Positions 60,802-64,000 of a stretch of 64,000 bases of DNA are shown one piece after another. The DNA lies in the NCBI RefSeq assembly GCF_017309185.1, contig NZ_JAEKJZ010000001.1, forward strand, positions 1,612,001 to 1,676,000. Direction: 5' to 3'. A program made the position numbers and the translations under genes. Below the pieces are notes generated by a model. It saw only the letters and a program-made list of their open reading frames with translations, searched no databases and was not told the DNA's origin. Every line of letters begins with the position of its first letter. The stretch's first letter is position 1. Source of the stretch: Roseibium aggregatum. GTDB taxonomy: Bacteria; Pseudomonadota; Alphaproteobacteria; Rhizobiales; Stappiaceae.

Positions 60802-61728
60802 TCACGTGAGAAGAAAGAGTGCGAGCGGCGTCGTAACCGTGGCCGCGAGTGTCTGTAACGTTATGATTTCCGCCATCAGTTTGGCGTCACCGTTCATCTG
60901 CCGGGAAAGCAGGTAGGAATTGCTGGCGCAGGGCACGGAGCTGGCAATGACCACCGCGACCAGCGCCGGACCACTTACTCCGAAGAGCATCGCGCATCCG
61001 AATGCCAGGAGCGGCATGAAGGCCGGCCGCAGGAAAGTACCCATGGTGAGGGCGGGGCCTGGCCGGCGAAGCGCGCTCAGGTCGAGACCGGCGCCGACGC
61101 AAATGATGCCGATCGGCAGGGCCGCCCTTGAAAAAATCTCCACGGTGTCGCCGACGACGCCTGGCAGGGTCAGTCCGCTGAGATTGAAGAGAACGCCTAG
61201 TCCTATGGAGAGAATGAAGGGATTGGAGAAGAGGTCTTTCAGGATCTTCTGGGCACTCGGCGCCGAACCGCTGGCAAAATGGGACAGAACCAGAATGCTG
61301 AGAATGTTCACGACCGGGATAACGAACACCATGGCGACAGCCAGCGTCGCCAGCCCGGTCTTGCCCGCGACATTGTCGGCGATCGCCAGCGCGATCATCG
61401 CATTCCAGCGCAGCGTTCCCTGAAAGATCGAGGTGAACCGTACCGCCGGGATGCCCCAGATCCTCTCGATTGTCTTGCGGGCGCCAAGCAAAAGGGCCGT
61501 CATGAGGAAAATCGACATCAACAGGGCGCCGCCCATGTTCAGCGCATGGAAACTGGTGAAATCCGCTTGAGAGATCGTTCTGAAAAGCACCATCGGAAAC
61601 AGCACGAAATAGGCCAGTTTCTCGATGCCGCGCCATTGGTCTCCGGTGATCAGACCGGTTCGGGCGATCAGATAGCCGGAGGCGATCACGAGGATGACCG
61701 GCATCAGGGCGGCAAGTGTCGTCAGCAT
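60802..61728 (-). CDS. AEC-family transporter
   Basis: A 308-residue permease of the auxin efflux carrier superfamily with ten hydrophobic helices in two inverted five-helix bundles. The crossover-type segments include FVIPVVNILSILVLSH and ASSVPCASNSYLLSRQMNGD near 270. Bacterial members move malonate, malate or other carboxylates; no substrate can be assigned. It lies between ruvX and pyrB on the same strand, 93 and about 121 bp away, and is probably an insertion into an otherwise conserved ruvX-pyrB neighbourhood. Confidence 0.88.
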   Translation of the reverse strand: MLTTLAALMPVILVIASGYLIARTGLITGDQWRGIEKLAYFVLFPMVLFRTISQADFTSFHALNMGGALLMSIFLMTALLLGARKTIERIWGIPAVRFTSIFQGTLRWNAMIALAIADNVAGKTGLATLAVAMVFVIPVVNILSILVLSHFASGSAPSAQKILKDLFSNPFILSIGLGVLFNLSGLTLPGVVGDTVEIFSRAALPIGIICVGAGLDLSALRRPGPALTMGTFLRPAFMPLLAFGCAMLFGVSGPALVAVVIASSVPCASNSYLLSRQMNGDAKLMAEIITLQTLAATVTTPLALFLLT

Positions 61729-61821
61729 GAAGTGTTCCGGTCGGTGTCGAGGCCCTGCGGTGGACGTTCTGGTTCAAGCGTGTGCGAGCGCACCCCTTTG
61801 GCGGGCGACGAGAAAATCACC

Positions 61822-62307
61822 TCAACTATCCAGTCCCATGAACCCGAGACGGTCCAGAAACCCTTGAAGGATGAAGGCGGCCGCCATCTTGTCCACGGCC
61901 TCGGCGCGTTTGGCACGGCTGGAATCGGCTTCCAGCAAGGTTCGCGTCACGGCGGCGGTCGAGAGACGTTCGTCCCAGTAGGTGATCGGAAGCTCCGTCA
62001 TTTGCGACAGGTTGCGCGCGAAGGCCCGGGTCGCCTGGGCGCGCGGCCCTTCGCTGCCGTCCATATTGAGCGGGAGCCCGAGCACGATTCCGCCCACGTC
62101 CTGTTTGGCGCAGATTTCCAGCAGCTTTTCCGCGTCCGGCGTGAACTTTTTCCGACGGATTGTCTCCATCGGCGTTGCAATGCCCCGGCCAAGGTCGGAA
62201 AGCGCGAGTCCGATGGTCTTGGTGCCGAGGTCGAGGCCGATGAGCCTGCGGCCCGGTGGCAGAGCCGCAATGAAATCGTCTAGAGCAAGAGCTGGATCGT
62301 TCGCCAT
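61822..62307 (-). CDS. ruvX: Putative pre-16S rRNA nuclease / Holliday junction resolvase (YqgF)
   Basis: A 161-residue RNase H-fold nuclease. The motif near the N-terminus, [17 protein letters not shown] (about 23-39), holds the first catalytic Asp; [16 protein letters not shown] near 87 and [15 protein letters not shown] near 115 hold the others. The YqgF group trims the 5' end of 16S rRNA and is also annotated as a resolvase. It is divergent from the UPF0173 hydrolase across 231 bp. Confidence 0.93.
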   Translation of the reverse strand: MANDPALALDDFIAALPPGRRLIGLDLGTKTIGLALSDLGRGIATPMETIRRKKFTPDAEKLLEICAKQDVGGIVLGLPLNMDGSEGPRAQATRAFARNLSQMTELPITYWDERLSTAAVTRTLLEADSSRAKRAEAVDKMAAAFILQGFLDRLGFMGLDS

Positions 62308-62538
62308 GTCAGGGCTTTATCAGGGCTTTCCCGCAGAGGCCAGCAAAACCGGGGCGGTTCCATTCCCAGCCGTGCTTTTTGGCCGCAACTCGATTTTGTC
62401 TCCTCTGCTGGGTTCAAAAAAGTCGGTCACGATATTGTCTCAATGGCGAAAGAATGTCCGTAACGTAAAAAGCAGTTGCTGTCCGTGGCGTACACTCGAG
62501 CCATGGCTGGCAGACATTTTGATTTAGGAGCGATTTTG

Positions 62539-63243
62539 ATGAAACTCACCTGGTATGGCCACTCCAGTTTCAAGATTGAGACCGGAGAAGCATCGATCCT
62601 GATCGATCCGTTCCTGACCGGTAATCCGTCCTTCCCGGAAAGCCTGAGCGCCGATTCGGTATCGGAAGGCGTCACGCATGTGATCCTAACCCACGGCCAC
62701 AACGATCATGTCGGCGACTCGGTGGATATTTTGAAAAAGACCGGCGCGCAACTGACCGCCAATTTCGAGATCTGCATGTGGGCGAACCGGCAGGGCATAG
62801 ACAACATCAATCCGATGAATTCCGGCGGCAAGGTCGATACGGGGCCGTTTAGCGTTGCGATGACCAGAGCCGACCATTCGTCCTCCCTGCAGGGGGAAGG
62901 CGAAGCGATCTATCTCGGCAATCCGCACGGCGTGATCATCGAGGCCCCCGGCGAGAAAGTCGTCTACCACATGGGCGACACCGATATTTTCTCCGACATG
63001 GCTCTGATCAACGAACTCTACCAGCCGAAGGTCGGCATTGTGCCGGTCGGCGACCGCTTCACCATGGGCGGCAAGGCCGCGGCTCTGGCCTGCACGCGGT
63101 ATTTTCAGTTCGATGCCGTCGTACCCTGCCACTACGGGACGTTCCCGATCCTCGATCAGACGGCCGAGACATTTGTCGAGGAGATGGGTAGCAGCGCCGG
63201 TCTCGTCAAATCGATGGCGCCGGGCAGCAGTATCGACCTATAA
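62539..63243 (+). CDS. UPF0173 metal-dependent hydrolase (metallo-beta-lactamase fold)
   Basis: A 234-residue cytosolic MBL-fold protein. The metal motif is LTHGHNDHVGDSVD (near 53), with further ligands in TRADHSS (near 113), YHMGDTDIFSD (near 142) and CHYGTFPI (near 198). UPF0173 members are usually annotated only as hydrolases; the physiological substrate is unknown. The ATG at 62539 (MKLTWYGHSSF) is the conserved N-terminus; GGAG lies 12-15 nt upstream. In related genomes gatC/gatA often follow; here a cupin gene comes next. Confidence 0.9.
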   Translation: MKLTWYGHSSFKIETGEASILIDPFLTGNPSFPESLSADSVSEGVTHVILTHGHNDHVGDSVDILKKTGAQLTANFEICMWANRQGIDNINPMNSGGKVDTGPFSVAMTRADHSSSLQGEGEAIYLGNPHGVIIEAPGEKVVYHMGDTDIFSDMALINELYQPKVGIVPVGDRFTMGGKAAALACTRYFQFDAVVPCHYGTFPILDQTAETFVEEMGSSAGLVKSMAPGSSIDL

Positions 63244-63257
63244 TTGAATTGAAGCAG

Positions 63258-63290
63258 ACAGACGCCGGAGGGTAACCCGCCGGCGTCTGT
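63258..63290 (+). terminator. Strong hairpin after the UPF0173 gene
   Basis: A perfect 11-bp stem (63258-63268 with 63280-63290) and an 11-nt loop start 14 bp after the stop. Only CAAAG follows, with no T-run, so it is a hairpin with probable Rho-assisted or processing role. Confidence 0.5.
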
Positions 63291-63320
63291 CAAAGACACA
63301 CGCGCGAATGTGAGAAAAAG

Positions 63321-63866
63321 ATGCTCCTGTCCAGATTGCCCTTGAGCCTGTGCATTGCCTTGTTTCTGGCTGGCACGCCTTCGCTGGCCGCCGACAAGTC
63401 GGTCACGCCCGGCGGCAAGCCGGCGCCTTCCCAACCCCATGCCAAGCCTGGCTCAAAAGCGGCTCAGGACGCGGAAGCGGCTGACAAGGCCTATCGAAAA
63501 GTGCAGGAAGTCTTTTCCGGCGATACGACCGTGGCGGGTGAGAAGGTTGCGTTTCCGCAGACAAATCCTTCGGTGAAGGCGCTGGTCGTCACCATGCTGC
63601 CGGGAGAGGAAACCGAATGGCATCAGCATCATGCGCCGATGTTCGCCTATCTGCTGGAAGGTGAAATCACTGTTATCTATGAAGAACTCGGCAAAAAGAT
63701 CTATCGCGCCGGCGACGGGTTTCTCGAAGCCATGGATGTGACCCATCGGGGGGTGAATACCGGGGAGGGGCCGGCTAGAGTTCTGAGCGTATATATGCTT
63801 GGCGATGATGGCGTTCCCGTGGTCGAAGAAGACGCGCCGGGTGCCGAAATGGAAAAGGTCGAGTAG
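63321..63866 (+). CDS. Secreted cupin-domain protein
   Basis: A 181-residue exported protein. Signal peptide (1-23, SLAAD), a Lys/Pro/Ala-rich linker (about 24-55), then a single cupin barrel (about 70-165) with motif 1 EWHQHHAPMFAYLLEGEITV (two His and the Glu of the metal site) and motif 2 YRAGDGFLEAMDVTHRGVN (the last His). The metal site looks complete. No enzymatic role can be assigned. It lies 77 bp after the UPF0173 gene, across a strong hairpin. The 134 bp to the right edge contain no recognisable gene. Confidence 0.83.
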   Translation: MLLSRLPLSLCIALFLAGTPSLAADKSVTPGGKPAPSQPHAKPGSKAAQDAEAADKAYRKVQEVFSGDTTVAGEKVAFPQTNPSVKALVVTMLPGEETEWHQHHAPMFAYLLEGEITVIYEELGKKIYRAGDGFLEAMDVTHRGVNTGEGPARVLSVYMLGDDGVPVVEEDAPGAEMEKVE

Positions 63867-64000
63867 CGCGCAACCGACCGGAAGGCCGGTTAGCGGCGGT
63901 CTTGGAAACGACGAGTGGGCACCGCGAGGACGGAGGCCGCCGGACCGAGTTAAACCAGCTTATCCGGCGCCTGTCCTGAAAACGGCAGCTCCGTTTCGGT

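Noticed and set aside
1-64000. CRISPR arrays, prophage, integrons or transposase genes
   Set aside because: No regularly spaced repeats, no phage structural genes and no transposase-like reading frame were seen.

Overview
The window is GC-rich chromosomal DNA of an alphaproteobacterium, most likely a marine member of the Hyphomicrobiales close to Roseibium/Labrenzia (Stappiaceae). This rests on gene content and order: a divK-type cell-cycle receiver, an EipB-like (DUF1849) envelope protein, DUF3572, a zinc-finger DinB, pyrB followed by a pseudo-dihydroorotase, and the core run ruvX / pyrB / plsY / dprA / topA / rnr / DUF983 / Nudix / rpmG. The species call is an inference. I saw no tRNA, rRNA, CRISPR array, intact insertion sequence or prophage.

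Layout. 1-5.2 kb: the end of rnd (leftward), an orphan ParA-like ATPase with a palindromic operator, aspS and an MsbA-type ABC exporter. 5.2-9.5 kb: a ~270 bp inverted-repeat element, a secreted protein of unknown function, a PfkB kinase and a membrane EAL phosphodiesterase. 9.6-14.5 kb: tetR, RND adaptor and RND pump with a duplicated operator. 14.6-16.6 kb: ureidoglycolate lyase and ureidoglycine aminohydrolase, then two small proteins including a YdcH homologue. 16.7-19.8 kb: an OxyR-like LysR regulator without redox cysteines and a coupled cluster of two half-size YeeE/YedE proteins plus a secreted DUF442/TIGR01244 protein (sulfur handling). 20.8-26.9 kb: a leftward, translationally coupled operon of three large secreted proteins (Sel1-PG-binding-SH3; unknown Cys-rich; PASTA-repeat-PAN).

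27-40.1 kb is the most interesting part. A histidine kinase, an NtrC-like regulator lacking the GAFTGA loop and a periplasmic binding protein form one coupled operon. It is followed by a second binding protein, livHMGF, an iron-type alcohol dehydrogenase, an exported cyclase-family hydrolase and a succinate-semialdehyde-type dehydrogenase. The same palindrome, TGAGCG-N5-CGCTCA, lies upstream of both operons. I propose a self-contained sense-import-oxidise system for an omega-hydroxy acid or its lactone, with 4-hydroxybutyrate as the leading guess.

40.2-48.2 kb: an ABM monooxygenase-like protein, a double-GNAT protein, a FemAB-like protein, a glycerophosphodiesterase, RidA, EipB, dinB, a HAD protein, DUF3572 and divK. 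48.8-62.3 kb: the leftward housekeeping run from ruvX to rpmG, with topA-rnr-DUF983-Nudix and plsY-dprA joined by 4-nt stop/start overlaps. 62.5-63.9 kb: a UPF0173 metallohydrolase and a secreted cupin.
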